This document shows positions 1-7,546 of a stretch of DNA of 64,000 nt, one piece after another; position 1 is the first letter of the stretch, and every line of letters starts with the position of its first letter. Where the stretch lies: NCBI RefSeq assembly GCF_028471945.1, contig NZ_CP110128.1, positions 4,142,501 to 4,206,500 of the forward strand. Reading direction: 5' to 3'. Both the position numbers and the translations under genes were made by a program. The stretch comes from Pseudomonas sp. WJP1. Its GTDB lineage: Bacteria; Pseudomonadota; Gammaproteobacteria; Pseudomonadales; Pseudomonadaceae. Below the pieces are notes generated by a model. It saw nothing but the letters and a program-made list of their open reading frames with translations, was not told the origin of the DNA and did no database searches.

Positions 1-274
1 TGCTGATGAGGAGAAAGAACTCCTGAATTAGCCGCTCGCCGGTATTGGAGTTGTAAGCACCGAAAATGGCGCCGGCCAGGTCACTGATCCACGGCGCACA
101 GGATTCGCCAATCAGCGGGCTACCCGGTGCGTCGACAATCCGCAGGTCATTCAGGACTTGCATGCACGCGGCTGCCTCGTCCGGAAACAGCGGCGGAAAC
201 GGAACCAGCGATTGTCGATTGATGATGCGCGACTCCCAGTCTGGGCACGCTGTGTCCCAGGTGGGTTCGTTCAC
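1..274 (-). CDS. Phage terminase large subunit, N-terminal part (runs off the left edge)
   Basis: The frame starts with GTG at 274, directly after the TAA of the small-terminase gene, and stays open to the window edge (91 codons). The visible part begins MNEPTWDTACPDWE and contains a WESRI...LVPFPPLFPDEA segment and an N-terminal region ending EFFLLIS, which I recognise from lambdoid large terminases just before their ATPase domain. The large subunit is the motor that cuts and packages phage DNA into the prohead. No catalytic motif is inside the window. Zero spacing to the upstream stop suggests translational coupling. The family call rests on recognition of the N-terminal pattern and on the neighbour. 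Confidence 0.85.
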   Translation of the reverse strand, partial: MNEPTWDTACPDWESRIINRQSLVPFPPLFPDEAAACMQVLNDLRIVDAPGSPLIGESCAPWISDLAGAIFGAYNSNTGERLIQEFFLLIS

Positions 275-769
275 TTATTTCACCGATCGCAAATGAGTTG
301 GGGGTGGAGGTGCAGCGCCGAACTTGCCTTTGGCAGCCTTCTTCGCGGCATCTTCCTTTTCTTCTTTTTTGCCGCCTTCACCTTTACGCGGATGAATGAA
401 CGGCATGAGCGCTTTCGCTGCGTCGACCCGAAGCTTCGCGTCCGCGTCGTAGTCGTTCATGGTCGCGATCAAGAATGCTTTCGGATCGGTAAATGTCATC
501 GCCGTGGAAAAGTCGAAAGAGGATTCGACATCACCCAGGGCTAGGTCCTCGGCCGGCGGTTTTTCATTGACCGGCCTGGGGCCGGCTTTAACATTTTTGT
601 TAATGGGTGAAGAGGCCAATGCAGCGAGGACGTTCGGATGTTTGGCCAATCGTGACCCGGCGACCGAAGCGCTGGAGGCCGCATATCCTGCGGCTATCGC
701 TGCATCTTTGTTGGACGCACCTCTCCTCACAGCGTCGACAAATGCACGCTGCTTGGTTGTTAACGCCAT
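275..769 (-). CDS. Phage terminase small subunit
   Basis: The protein has 164 residues from MALTTKQRAF. An upstream in-frame start at 832 exists, but the TTKQRAFVDAV opening is the usual N-terminus of the family. It has an N-terminal helix-turn-helix (SNKDAAIAAGY, about residues 19-29) that recognises the packaging site, a middle region with phage-family character, and a charged lysine-rich tail (KGEGGKKEEKEDAAKKAAKGK) ending in a proline run. The small subunit binds DNA and delivers it to the large subunit, whose gene follows immediately. The long low-complexity tail is probably disordered. Confidence 0.85.
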   Translation of the reverse strand: MALTTKQRAFVDAVRRGASNKDAAIAAGYAASSASVAGSRLAKHPNVLAALASSPINKNVKAGPRPVNEKPPAEDLALGDVESSFDFSTAMTFTDPKAFLIATMNDYDADAKLRVDAAKALMPFIHPRKGEGGKKEEKEDAAKKAAKGKFGAAPPPPTHLRSVK

Positions 770-925
770 TAACAAAAAACCTGTGTGGGGGAAAAAATCT
801 GTCCGTGCGGTCGGGGGCGGTGTCCTATGCAAAACCTTCCACGGTTTCGACCCGCCCCGGGGTACTGGCGTGCCACAGAACCCAATCGATACCGATTCGC
901 ATTGGCCCGACGAGATCGTCGGACA

Positions 926-1249
926 TCACGTCCGCCCCGCTCCCTCGGCCGACTCGGCGGCGGTCTTCAGCTTGTGGCACGGGGTGCAGAGCGCCTGAAG
1001 GTTCTCTTCATCGTCCGACCCACCCCGAGCGCGATTCACAATGTGATCGACCTCGAGCTGCAAGGTGATGATGCCGCAGGTTTGGCAGGTGTATTTGTCA
1101 CGCACCAGGATCGCGGCTCGCTTACGTCGCCAAGGTCGACCACCACGGCCCGAACCCCAACCCTCTGCACCTCCCTCTGCGATGGGGACAGCCAATGGTC
1201 TACCTTCGGATGGCTTCATTCGAGGCGATAACGTTTTGAGTCGAGACAT
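926..1249 (-). CDS. HNH endonuclease, phage packaging-associated
   Basis: The protein has 107 residues from MSRLKTLSPR. An Arg/Gly-rich N-terminus is followed by an HNH fold: CQTCG zinc knuckle, then LEVDHIVNRARGGSD with the catalytic His, the central Asn (DDEENLQALC) and CTPCHKLK with the second Cys pair and final His. Phage HNH enzymes next to terminase genes are known to be needed for cutting DNA during packaging, and the gene lies just upstream of the terminase pair on the same strand. All metal-binding and catalytic positions I expect are present. Confidence 0.9.
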   Translation of the reverse strand: MSRLKTLSPRMKPSEGRPLAVPIAEGGAEGWGSGRGGRPWRRKRAAILVRDKYTCQTCGIITLQLEVDHIVNRARGGSDDEENLQALCTPCHKLKTAAESAEGAGRT

Positions 1250-1412
1250 ACCTGATTGACCTTTGGCGACACAATTTGCTGATTCGCGAAACATGTCGCG
1301 TCGAACGCTTTGATTGATGTTCCCGCGTTACGAAATCCCCATTCATCCACCGTCCTTGATAAATGCCAATCACGGATTAAGGTGAATGGATTGACCAATC
1401 GGGGGCCAGATC

Positions 1413-1625
1413 ATGGGGGAAGTGTTCATCGTGCAAAAACGACCCGCCCACGGAGTTTCGAACGGTTTCTATTACCGAATCGTCGACATCCGAACAGGGG
1501 AAGCAGTGAATCGAAATTTCTTACAGGCTGAACAGGCAGACAACCATTGCCGTCAACTGAATGAAGTGCTTTCTCACTCCATCACAGCCGACTCTTCTGC
1601 GGTCATCCTAACGCCAGATTGGTAA
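1413..1625 (+). CDS. Small unknown protein, opposite strand to the late genes
   Basis: A 70-residue open frame (MGEVFIVQKRPAHG...) running against the surrounding packaging and lysis genes. The composition is protein-like, with a FYYRIVDIRTGEAVNRNF stretch that resembles a small beta-rich phage protein. No recognised domain, signal or membrane segment. The start is uncertain: a purine-rich GGGGGAA lies at the ATG itself, so the true start may be a GTG about 17 bases downstream. It could be a lysogeny-expressed gene or a chance frame. Confidence 0.4.
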   Translation: MGEVFIVQKRPAHGVSNGFYYRIVDIRTGEAVNRNFLQAEQADNHCRQLNEVLSHSITADSSAVILTPDW

Positions 1626-1638
1626 TTGGGCTCAACTG

Positions 1639-1833
1639 TCACTTCACCAGCTTCGGCTGTAGGACAACGCGAGCGATCATAACCAGCAGACCCAGTACGC
1701 CGTAGGCCGCAGGTGGAAGCACTGCCTGAAGTTGCGGCATCAGCTGCTCAGCGATACCCAGGGCAGCGATCGCGCCACCCGCCTGCACGCTGGTCATGCT
1801 CAGCGCTTGTTTCCAGTTGTCGATCAGTTGCAT
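1639..1833 (-). CDS. Small phage membrane-associated protein next to the holin
   Basis: A 64-residue protein from MQLIDNWKQALSMTSVQAG. It has an amphipathic start and a hydrophobic stretch (AAYGVLGLLVMIARVVL) followed by a basic tail. I recognise it as a small conserved protein that often sits beside holins in Pseudomonas prophages, but I know of no proven function. It lies 10 bases after the holin-like gene on the same strand, so it is probably co-transcribed and may be a second holin or holin partner. Confidence 0.65.
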   Translation of the reverse strand: MQLIDNWKQALSMTSVQAGGAIAALGIAEQLMPQLQAVLPPAAYGVLGLLVMIARVVLQPKLVK

Positions 1834-1843
1834 GGTCACCCCC

Positions 1844-2248
1844 TTACGGATTCTGTTGTTGGCTGGCACCGGTTACCGCTTTACGCAGTTCGGCAAGATC
1901 ACTGGCTATCTCGGTCAGGTCCTGATCTCGGCGCTTCTCGGCCCACTTGAACCAGGCGCGAACCAATACCCATGCAGGCAAGCCGCACACAAAGATGATT
2001 CCGCCCAGGGCAATTACCCCGACGTCGTCATTCGCCCAGGAACCAATGCCAAACCACCGGACGACGAAAGCACCGCCGCAGATGCTCGACACCGATGTAC
2101 TGATCATTGCGACGACGAACTCGCGCATAGTCTTGGGCAAAGTCATCGCCATAACGACGACAGCAGCCAAAACGGCAACGAATCCAAATGCACCCAGCTT
2201 GTACAGCGCGATACCGCCAGCGGCAGTAAGTGGACCAGGCTCGGACAT
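1844..2248 (-). CDS. Putative phage holin
   Basis: A 134-residue protein from MSEPGPLTAAGGIALYK. There are three hydrophobic segments: about residues 17-36 (FGFVAVLAAVVVMAMTL), 45-65 and 78-96 (VIALGGIIFVCGLPAWVLV). A charged cytoplasmic tail follows (KWAEKRRDQDLTEIASDLAEL, coiled-coil-like). Size, three membrane spans, charged C-terminus and position between replication and packaging genes fit a holin, which forms inner-membrane holes at lysis. No endolysin is visible nearby; it may lie left of the window. The family assignment is inferred from architecture. Confidence 0.65.
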   Translation of the reverse strand: MSEPGPLTAAGGIALYKLGAFGFVAVLAAVVVMAMTLPKTMREFVVAMISTSVSSICGGAFVVRWFGIGSWANDDVGVIALGGIIFVCGLPAWVLVRAWFKWAEKRRDQDLTEIASDLAELRKAVTGASQQQNP

Positions 2249-2524
2249 AGATTGATATCTCATGGCGCCTCGGTATCTCGGCGTTGTGATTGGTCCGGCA
2301 CGCCCCGCCCCTCTCTTCCACTCGGAGCAAAGACGATGGCGTGCCAGAAACGAAAAAGCCCTGCGGATGCAGAGGCCCTAAATAAATGCGCAGTTTTTCC
2401 CGCTGTCTGTCGAAGTCCTTCTCTGCTTCGACGCCCCTCTGCATCGATCTCGCAGATTCGTTCTCGCGCCACCCTGAAAGCGTCGCTCTGGACATTCGAG
2501 AACCGTACGAGGAATAAAAGGCAA
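2249..2524. other. Gene-free late-control region with an attenuator-like hairpin
   Basis: No convincing gene is present; the open frames here overlap on both strands and lack ribosome sites. On the minus strand, a hairpin at 2353-2378 (GCCTCTGC ATCC GCAGGGC with one bulge, then TTTTT) looks like an intrinsic terminator placed ahead of the holin gene. A second terminator lies at 2525-2552. In lambda, the late promoter and terminator sit in the same place between Q and the lysis genes. The late-control role is inferred from position. Confidence 0.4.
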
Positions 2525-2552
2525 TAAAAAACCCCGCGCAAGCCGGGGTTTA
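2525..2552 (-). terminator. Intrinsic terminator after the 2.6 kb membrane-protein gene
   Basis: On the minus strand, AACCCCG and CGGGGTT pair around a short loop and are followed by TTTTTT. It lies about 30 bases after the stop of the gene at 2586-2966. Confidence 0.8.
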
Positions 2553-2585
2553 ATGCTGATAAATTTCAGCGGATTGAATGCATTT

Positions 2586-2966
2586 TTAGTGTGTTTTCTG
2601 ATACCAGACACACGCAACAAATGCGGCAATAGAACCGATAACCGATCCTATTAGATCGCCCAAAAACAGCGCTTTCGCAGGGGAATCGGTTGTTTGGCTG
2701 TCGAAATCACCCGAGTCAACAACCGGATGCAGCAAGTACTCCCAACCATATGGAAAAATCACGCAAAGCACGAATATGACCACGCCAGCTATGACAAAGC
2801 CTTTTTTGAATTGGACCTCACCGAAACCTCGCTGATAACTGGTACTCAAGACCATATTCATTAAGACCCAAACCACCCCAATGCTTATCAAAGCAAGCCA
2901 AAACGTCGGCCATGCTTGACCCGCCACCGATTGGCCAAAATTGTATGTCTCTCCGAGTCCGCTCAA
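2586..2966 (-). CDS. Three-span membrane protein, unknown
   Basis: Read from a TTG start at 2966, preceded by GGGAAG at 7-9 bases, it gives 126 residues (MSGLGETYNFGQ...). The frame is open upstream to 3131, but that part is not protein-like. Three hydrophobic segments are visible: WPTFWLALISIGVVWVLM, KGFVIAGVVIFVLCVIF and ALFLGDLIGSVIGSIAAFVA. Terminators flank it on both sides (2525-2552 and 3131-3158), so it may be an independently expressed insert. I do not recognise the family. Confidence 0.55.
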   Translation of the reverse strand: MSGLGETYNFGQSVAGQAWPTFWLALISIGVVWVLMNMVLSTSYQRGFGEVQFKKGFVIAGVVIFVLCVIFPYGWEYLLHPVVDSGDFDSQTTDSPAKALFLGDLIGSVIGSIAAFVACVWYQKTH

Positions 2967-3130
2967 ACCTGTTCTTCCCTTTTTCGATCTATGAACCAAC
3001 GTGCTAATCGTTAGCACCCTGTGGCTCGATCCCCCCCAAACGCCCTCTAACGAAGTTGGGGTGATTCGAGCCAAGTAAAGTTGATCAGATATCTCGAGGG
3101 TGAACAATGGCGATACGCCATCTACAAGCA

Positions 3131-3158
3131 TAAAAAACCCGGCTCGATGGCCGGGTTC
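3131..3158 (-). terminator. Intrinsic terminator after the early/replication operon
   Basis: On the minus strand, AACCCGGCC and GCCGGGTT form a stem followed by TTTTTTA. It lies about 75 bases after the stop of the gene at 3234-3911 and probably ends the long minus-strand operon that begins at cro. Confidence 0.8.
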
Positions 3159-3233
3159 AGATATTCGTGTGCGTTTCGCGTTACTTGTGCACTATGGGAA
3201 AAGTACGCAAAAAAACCCGTCATGTCAACATAA

Positions 3234-3911
3234 TTATGCCGCCTCTTCGTCTTTCTCCGAGTGAATCACCTGCCAAATAGGTTGTTGCGCCTGAATATCC
3301 ACTTCTGCGATCACTGCTATCAGGGATTGCCACAGGTCGAGCCAGTCGCGGGTCCAGTTCTTGGGATCGATCGTCACGCCGAAGAACTCCTTCATCTCGG
3401 CAGCAACCCGCGCCGGCCCCCACTCTGCCACCCCGCTCACCTGAGCCTTGTAGGACTGGAGCGCCAGGGTTACCAGGTACTGCGCCTTCACGCGCTTAGC
3501 CGAGGTTAGGTCAGGCAACTGCGCCTTGGCGGTGATCAGCAGTACGGCATTCATTACGTGCTGCATGGTCAGGCAGGGGTGGTAAAGGAAGTGTCCGAAC
3601 TGCTGGACCTGAAAAGGCAACGTGCCAATGGCGCGCTGAATTTTTCCCATCATGGCCAGGTGCGCGGCACGGGCCGTGGATCGGCCGATCGGAGTACGGC
3701 GAGTTTCGCCAATGCGGATCTTCTGGCGGGCGACCTTGATGCGTTCCTCCTTGTCGTCACCCATGGCGGCAAAGACTACCTCATGCTGACGAGCCCTGGC
3801 CTTTCTGGCGATGGTGGCGGATTTGGCCGATTCGATGGCTACGGCGGATATTGAGGCGTTCGACTCATGCTGCGAGTCGGTCCACGCTTGGCGCGCTCCG
3901 ATCAGTTTCAT
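3234..3911 (-). CDS. Conserved phage protein at the end of the replication operon, possible late regulator
   Basis: A 225-residue protein from MKLIGARQAWTDSQHESNA. It is strongly basic in the first 100 residues (ARKARARQHEVVF, KIRIGETRRTPIGRSTARAAH), with a C-terminal half rich in Trp and hydrophobic helices (NWTRDWLDLWQSLIAVIAEVDI). Similar proteins occur at this place in Pseudomonas prophages. Position just before the lysis and packaging genes suggests a Q-like antiterminator, but it lacks the Cys-rich zinc module of lambda Q (only one Cys), so that role is inference from location and basic charge. Confidence 0.5.
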   Translation of the reverse strand: MKLIGARQAWTDSQHESNASISAVAIESAKSATIARKARARQHEVVFAAMGDDKEERIKVARQKIRIGETRRTPIGRSTARAAHLAMMGKIQRAIGTLPFQVQQFGHFLYHPCLTMQHVMNAVLLITAKAQLPDLTSAKRVKAQYLVTLALQSYKAQVSGVAEWGPARVAAEMKEFFGVTIDPKNWTRDWLDLWQSLIAVIAEVDIQAQQPIWQVIHSEKDEEAA

Positions 3912-3945
3912 AGTGACTCTCCCCAGCAACAATAAAGAACGGCGA

Positions 3946-4260
3946 TCAGTCGCCGGTGTAATTCGAGCCGCCGGCACCGCGGCGGTTGTTCTGTTCGTAT
4001 TGCCCCTGGGCACCGCCGATGACATGGCGGGCTCTGGCTATCTCGGTGAGCGCGTCTTTCAAGCGTGCATTGAGTACCGGCACGACATCGCTCAACGACA
4101 GCGTCTGAAGCGTGTGGCCGCAGACCCATCCAGAGCCCAGGCAGTGCTCGCATTCGAGGTAATGGAAGATCCCGAGGCGTATGCCTTTCCCCGCGCAAGC
4201 GTTGCATTCGACGATGAATTTCAGCTCTCGGCGGAAGGCCGGGCTATGACTTCGAATCAT
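3946..4260 (-). CDS. Small zinc-finger protein with DnaJ-type CxxCxGxG repeats
   Basis: The 104-residue protein carries CNACAGKG (about residues 19-26) and CEHCLGSG (37-44), two CxxCxGxG knuckles like those that bind one zinc in DnaJ. The rest is helical (VPVLNARLKDALTEIARARHVI) with an Asn/Gly-rich tail ending in a Tyr. Its ATG overlaps the stop of the gene before it (ATGA), so it is translationally coupled. Phages carry many such one-zinc adaptor proteins; the target is unknown. Confidence 0.7.
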   Translation of the reverse strand: MIRSHSPAFRRELKFIVECNACAGKGIRLGIFHYLECEHCLGSGWVCGHTLQTLSLSDVVPVLNARLKDALTEIARARHVIGGAQGQYEQNNRRGAGGSNYTGD

Positions 4261-4457
4261 TGAGCCTCCAATAGCTGCTCATGCAGGCGGTAAACGTTTG
4301 GGCCGTCGCCGTATGGCCAGTGTTGGACGGACAGCTCCTTGCCGGTCTGCATGGTCAGCACCAAGTGTTTGTCGCCGTTCCAACTCTCGAAGCGCATCGA
4401 GCTGACTTCGGCCGGATTTACAGCGAGGCCAGAGGACCTATCGAGCAAAATCATCAT
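4257..4457 (-). CDS. Small unknown phage protein
   Basis: A 66-residue acidic, beta-rich protein (MMILLDRSSGLAVNPAEVSS). GAGG lies 7 bases before the first of two adjacent ATGs. Its stop overlaps the start of the zinc-finger gene, and it begins directly after the recombinase stop, so it is part of the same operon. I do not recognise a domain. Confidence 0.65.
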   Translation of the reverse strand: MMILLDRSSGLAVNPAEVSSMRFESWNGDKHLVLTMQTGKELSVQHWPYGDGPNVYRLHEQLLEAQ

Positions 4458-4459
4458 TT

Positions 4460-5740
4460 TTAAACCTCGCCTATGGTTGATTCTTGAGTGGCCTCGCAGG
4501 CCTTACGCTCTGCGGCTTCCAGCGCATTACAGGAATCTCCGAATCTAAAGCCGGTCAATCCGTGAATCAGGGTAAAACCCTTCTGGTCTAGATGGCCGTG
4601 CCACTGCTCCAGGGCATCGCGCTTGCGCCCCATCACGTCCGACTGGATGTACACCTTCACGTTGTGACCCATCGCGTGGTTGATCAGCAGCTCACCGATC
4701 AGGTGGTCGATGCCGAGGTCTGCCCAGCCGGTACGGGCCACCTTGCGCAAGTCATGGCTGGTCCACTCGCCTTGCCCCAGCTTGGTGAACACGGCACTGG
4801 CCTGACCTTCACTGAGGGCTTTGCCATTGCGCGCCGGGAACAGGAATTGGCCGTCGTAGCCTCGGGCGTATTGGCCCTCGCGGTAACGCATCAGCAGCAC
4901 GCACACCTGCTCGGTCAATGGCAGGTGATGCTCGACGCCGGTCTTGGTGTGTTCAGCCGGAATGAACCACTCACGATCGGCCAGGCTGATGTGCGACCAG
5001 CGCGCTTGCCGGGTTTCGCCGATGCGCGTGCCGTGGCAGAGCATCATCAGGGCGAGCATGGCGTCCAGCGGTGCAACCTCGAAGACAGCGCCCAACTGCT
5101 CCAGCAGGCCCGACAGCTGCACCCCACGCAGGCGCGACGGCTTAATCCCGACCTTGGCCTTTGAGAAGTCGTTGAACTTGATGGTCGCCATCGGGTTGGC
5201 CGAGATCAGCCCCAGCTTGAACGCCTGCCGGAAGGCCAGGGCCAGCAGCTGGAACACCGAGCGCACGTAGTCGATGGAAATGCTTTCCTGCAGCGGCCAC
5301 ATGAGCTGGCTGTCGAGTGTTGCCTTGTCTACGCCGGTCAGGGGCAGATCGCCCAGGCGCGGCATCAGGTGGCATTTGATGGCAGAGGCGCCGGTCTTCT
5401 TGCGCTTGCTCGAGAGGTTGCGGTCGCGAGACATGCGCTCGGCGTACCAGGTCAGCAGTTCGCCAACAGTGATCCACTTCGACAGGTTCGCCCTGGTACC
5501 GGCATCCAGGCGCAGACGGATAGCCGGCAGCGCAGCGACCACCTGCTTGGTGTTGAGATCCGGGAAAGCGCCTATTCGCTTCCACTCGCCCTTCACCACC
5601 AGGTACCAGGATGCACGTTCGCGTGCCCGGGTGAAGCGCAGGTACAGGCCGCGGTTCTCGATGTCGCGCAGATCCCGGACATCCCCGGCAGCCTGCCGTT
5701 TGATTTCGGCGTCTGACATCTTCACGGCGGCGCTGGTCAT
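4460..5740 (-). CDS. Second tyrosine recombinase, inside the replication module
   Basis: The protein has 426 residues from MTSAAVKMSDAEIKRQ; the frame extends upstream to 5812, but this start overlaps the VRR-NUC stop by 4 bases. It has an N-terminal arm-binding-like part, a core-binding region (WYAERMSRDRNLSS...) and a catalytic domain. Residues visible: Arg in CHGTRIGETRQARW, Lys in HTKTGVEHHLPL, His-x-x-Arg in SHDLRKVARTGW, His in LLINHAMGHN and Tyr in VKVYIQSDVM. The catalytic set looks complete. It is not next to the att-like tRNA end, unlike the integrase at 24.6 kb, so it probably does not mediate integration. Resolution of replicated phage DNA is one possibility. Confidence 0.85.
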   Translation of the reverse strand: MTSAAVKMSDAEIKRQAAGDVRDLRDIENRGLYLRFTRARERASWYLVVKGEWKRIGAFPDLNTKQVVAALPAIRLRLDAGTRANLSKWITVGELLTWYAERMSRDRNLSSKRKKTGASAIKCHLMPRLGDLPLTGVDKATLDSQLMWPLQESISIDYVRSVFQLLALAFRQAFKLGLISANPMATIKFNDFSKAKVGIKPSRLRGVQLSGLLEQLGAVFEVAPLDAMLALMMLCHGTRIGETRQARWSHISLADREWFIPAEHTKTGVEHHLPLTEQVCVLLMRYREGQYARGYDGQFLFPARNGKALSEGQASAVFTKLGQGEWTSHDLRKVARTGWADLGIDHLIGELLINHAMGHNVKVYIQSDVMGRKRDALEQWHGHLDQKGFTLIHGLTGFRFGDSCNALEAAERKACEATQESTIGEV

Positions 5741-6168
5741 GCGGCCACCACGGTCGGTGCGAGACGCAGGTAGGCGCGGATCTGCTCCATCGTGTGAAAG
5801 TGCCCACGGCACACCACCGCCAGATACCCCTGGGCATTGAGTTTGCGAATCCGCTCGCGCTGGCTGTCCGAGATTGCAGCATCGTTTGGTGGTGTGGCCT
5901 TGAACTCGATGTACAGGCCGAAGAAGCCGCCGCGGGCCATCGGCAGGGCCAGGTCAGGGACTCCGGCTTTCACACCCTGGGCCTTCAACTTCGCGGCGAC
6001 CGCCTTGACGCGATGCCCGCCGTTGGGGACATGAAAGATCAGGTCAGCGACCTCCGGCATGCGGGTGCGCAGCTCAGCCATCAAAGCCGCTTGCTCCAGC
6101 CCCTCAGGATCGACTGGTTTTGCACGGGTGGCCCGGGCTTTGAACAACTTCATAGCTACCGGCTTCAT
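5737..6168 (-). CDS. VRR-NUC domain nuclease
   Basis: The 143-residue protein has the VRR-NUC (PD-(D/E)xK superfamily) pattern: an N-terminal Glu (EGLEQAALMAELR), the HVPNGG segment, GVPDLALPMARGGFFGLYIEFKA with the PD and ExK motifs, then QRERIRKLNAQGY. In cellular homologues this domain cuts branched DNA; in phages it stands alone as a possible recombination or Holliday-junction nuclease. It overlaps the recombinase start by 4 bases and its own ATG overlaps the stop of the 37-residue gene upstream, so all three are coupled. Confidence 0.85.
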   Translation of the reverse strand: MKPVAMKLFKARATRAKPVDPEGLEQAALMAELRTRMPEVADLIFHVPNGGHRVKAVAAKLKAQGVKAGVPDLALPMARGGFFGLYIEFKATPPNDAAISDSQRERIRKLNAQGYLAVVCRGHFHTMEQIRAYLRLAPTVVAA

Positions 6169-6278
6169 TTACGGTCACCACGCGCTTTCCGGTACCGGTC
6201 ATTTAGGCAGCGGCACACTTCGTAGAGCGCCCAACTGGCGAGGATCATCAGGACGAGCAAAGTCATTGGGTCAATCAT
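6165..6278 (-). CDS. 37-residue membrane peptide, coupled on both sides
   Basis: The reading frame is MIDPMTLLVLMILASWALYE..., a single hydrophobic span (about residues 5-18) followed by a Cys-x-Cys and a basic tail (NDRYRKARGDRK). Its ATG overlaps the stop of the DUF1364 gene and its TGA overlaps the start of the VRR-NUC gene (ATGA at both ends). This fills the only gap in an otherwise overlapped string, which supports it being a real gene. Function unknown. Confidence 0.7.
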   Translation of the reverse strand: MIDPMTLLVLMILASWALYEVCRCLNDRYRKARGDRK

Positions 6279-6577
6279 GCAGCCCCCTTTACGGTCAGTA
6301 TTCCGGCCCGGATCAGGGCCTCATGCGTTTCGGCGATAGCGCGCGGCATGTCCTGCCAATCAACGTCGCCGGCGCCACGGCCATCGATCACGTCATGGCA
6401 GGCGTTGCACGCGTACACCGCGACGGTATCGAAACCCTTCATGCCCATGCCCTTTTGCCCGCACGGCAGGTGCGCAAGCACGGTGGTGGTCGGGTTGAAA
6501 TTGCAGGTGCCCGGCAGGCGGACAGTGCACTCCTGGCCGTTGGCCGAGGCGCGGAGTTTCTTCGAGCTCACGCGCAT
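6275..6577 (-). CDS. DUF1364 family protein (YbcO-like putative nuclease)
   Basis: The protein has 100 residues from MRVSSKKLRASANGQEC. It shows the DUF1364 signature: basic start, GQECTVRLPGTCNFNPTTTVLAHLP, then GMKGFDTVAVYACNACHDVIDG, with paired Cys and His residues that form an HNH-like metal site. E. coli YbcO of the lambdoid remnant DLP12 belongs here; the family is thought to act in recombination with neighbouring nin-region genes. It overlaps the next upstream gene by 10 bases. Confidence 0.85.
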   Translation of the reverse strand: MRVSSKKLRASANGQECTVRLPGTCNFNPTTTVLAHLPCGQKGMGMKGFDTVAVYACNACHDVIDGRGAGDVDWQDMPRAIAETHEALIRAGILTVKGAA

Positions 6578-6777
6578 ACCCGCTCCCCTGTTGTGATATC
6601 GATAACTTCGCAGGTGGATGGCCACATCGACTGGCCAAACCGCAGAGCTGCTGCCGAGTCTGCGAACAACGCCACTGCGCGATCAGGATGGTAGCCCAGG
6701 TCCCACTTGTAGCCGCAGCTGTGCACGGCAAAGCGGTACTCGGCTGGGTCAGTGGGCGCGAGATACGGGTTAGGCAT
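6568..6777 (-). CDS. Small unknown phage protein
   Basis: A 69-residue protein from MPNPYLAPTDPAEYRFAVHS, rich in aromatic residues, ending in an ITTGERVCA motif typical of short proteins that use a final beta strand. It overlaps replication protein P by 8 bases and DUF1364 by 10 bases. No domain recognised; the operon overlap supports it. Confidence 0.65.
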   Translation of the reverse strand: MPNPYLAPTDPAEYRFAVHSCGYKWDLGYHPDRAVALFADSAAALRFGQSMWPSTCEVIDITTGERVCA

Positions 6778-7546
6778 GATGATCACCTCCCACGGCACGC
6801 GGCGAGGGCGTCAACCCGAAGCGGCGCAGGAGCTGCTCCCGGGCGGACTTCCCGTCAGCGGGTATGCCCATTCGCGACATCTGGGCCTGCGCAACTCGCT
6901 CGGTCAGCTCGGAGGCCAACTCGACTTCGGACTTGCTACCATCGTGTCCGATACCAACGGCGATCTCTTCCAGCGAAAGCCCCTTCACAAGCCTGCGAAT
7001 CGTGATGTCGTAAGCCCGATCGAAAACCTTGCTGGCTTTCTCGGGAATCTGGTCGCAGAGATTGTGGATCTCACATTGGAGCGCGGCATGTCTTACGGCC
7101 GGATGAGACCAGGTGCGCTCGTCAAACCGACTCGGGTGAGAATTATCCAGGGCTTCGCGGAAGGCCTTGTCGTGCGAAGGGATACCCAGCATTTCAGCGG
7201 TGGGCTGGCACCACTTGATGAACTTCCCGACGCTGGGCGCGAAGTCGCCGCCGAGGTTTCGGCAATTCTGGATTCCGTACCGGATCTGCTCGATCTGGTT
7301 GATGCCCTCGGCGATGAACGCTTTGATCCAGCTACGCTTCGCCGCGTCTAGGGTTTCGTCGTCTGGCCATGCCTGACGCCAAGCCGGAAAGATGGCCTTG
7401 AGTTCCTTGAATAGAGCGTTGACGACTTCGGCGGTCCCCGGGGCGAGCTGAGTCGGCACCGACGGTACAACCGGCGGCAGATTGCCCATGGTTTGCAGGA
7501 GCATGGTGGCGCTTTTAACGGTCGGTTTTTTCGCGGTTGCGTTCAT
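6770..7546 (-). CDS. Phage replication protein P-like (helicase loader)
   Basis: A 258-residue protein from MNATAKKPTVKSATMLL. The lambda P-like character is in the middle: NALFKELKAIFPAWRQAWPDDETLDAAKRSWIKAFIAEG..., then a GGDFAPSVGKFIKWCQP segment. In lambda, P brings the host helicase DnaB to O at the origin. It follows the O-like gene with a TGATG overlap, the usual O-P order. The start is ATG at 7546; a GTG three bases upstream is possible. Confidence 0.8.
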   Translation of the reverse strand: MNATAKKPTVKSATMLLQTMGNLPPVVPSVPTQLAPGTAEVVNALFKELKAIFPAWRQAWPDDETLDAAKRSWIKAFIAEGINQIEQIRYGIQNCRNLGGDFAPSVGKFIKWCQPTAEMLGIPSHDKAFREALDNSHPSRFDERTWSHPAVRHAALQCEIHNLCDQIPEKASKVFDRAYDITIRRLVKGLSLEEIAVGIGHDGSKSEVELASELTERVAQAQMSRMGIPADGKSAREQLLRRFGLTPSPRAVGGDHHA

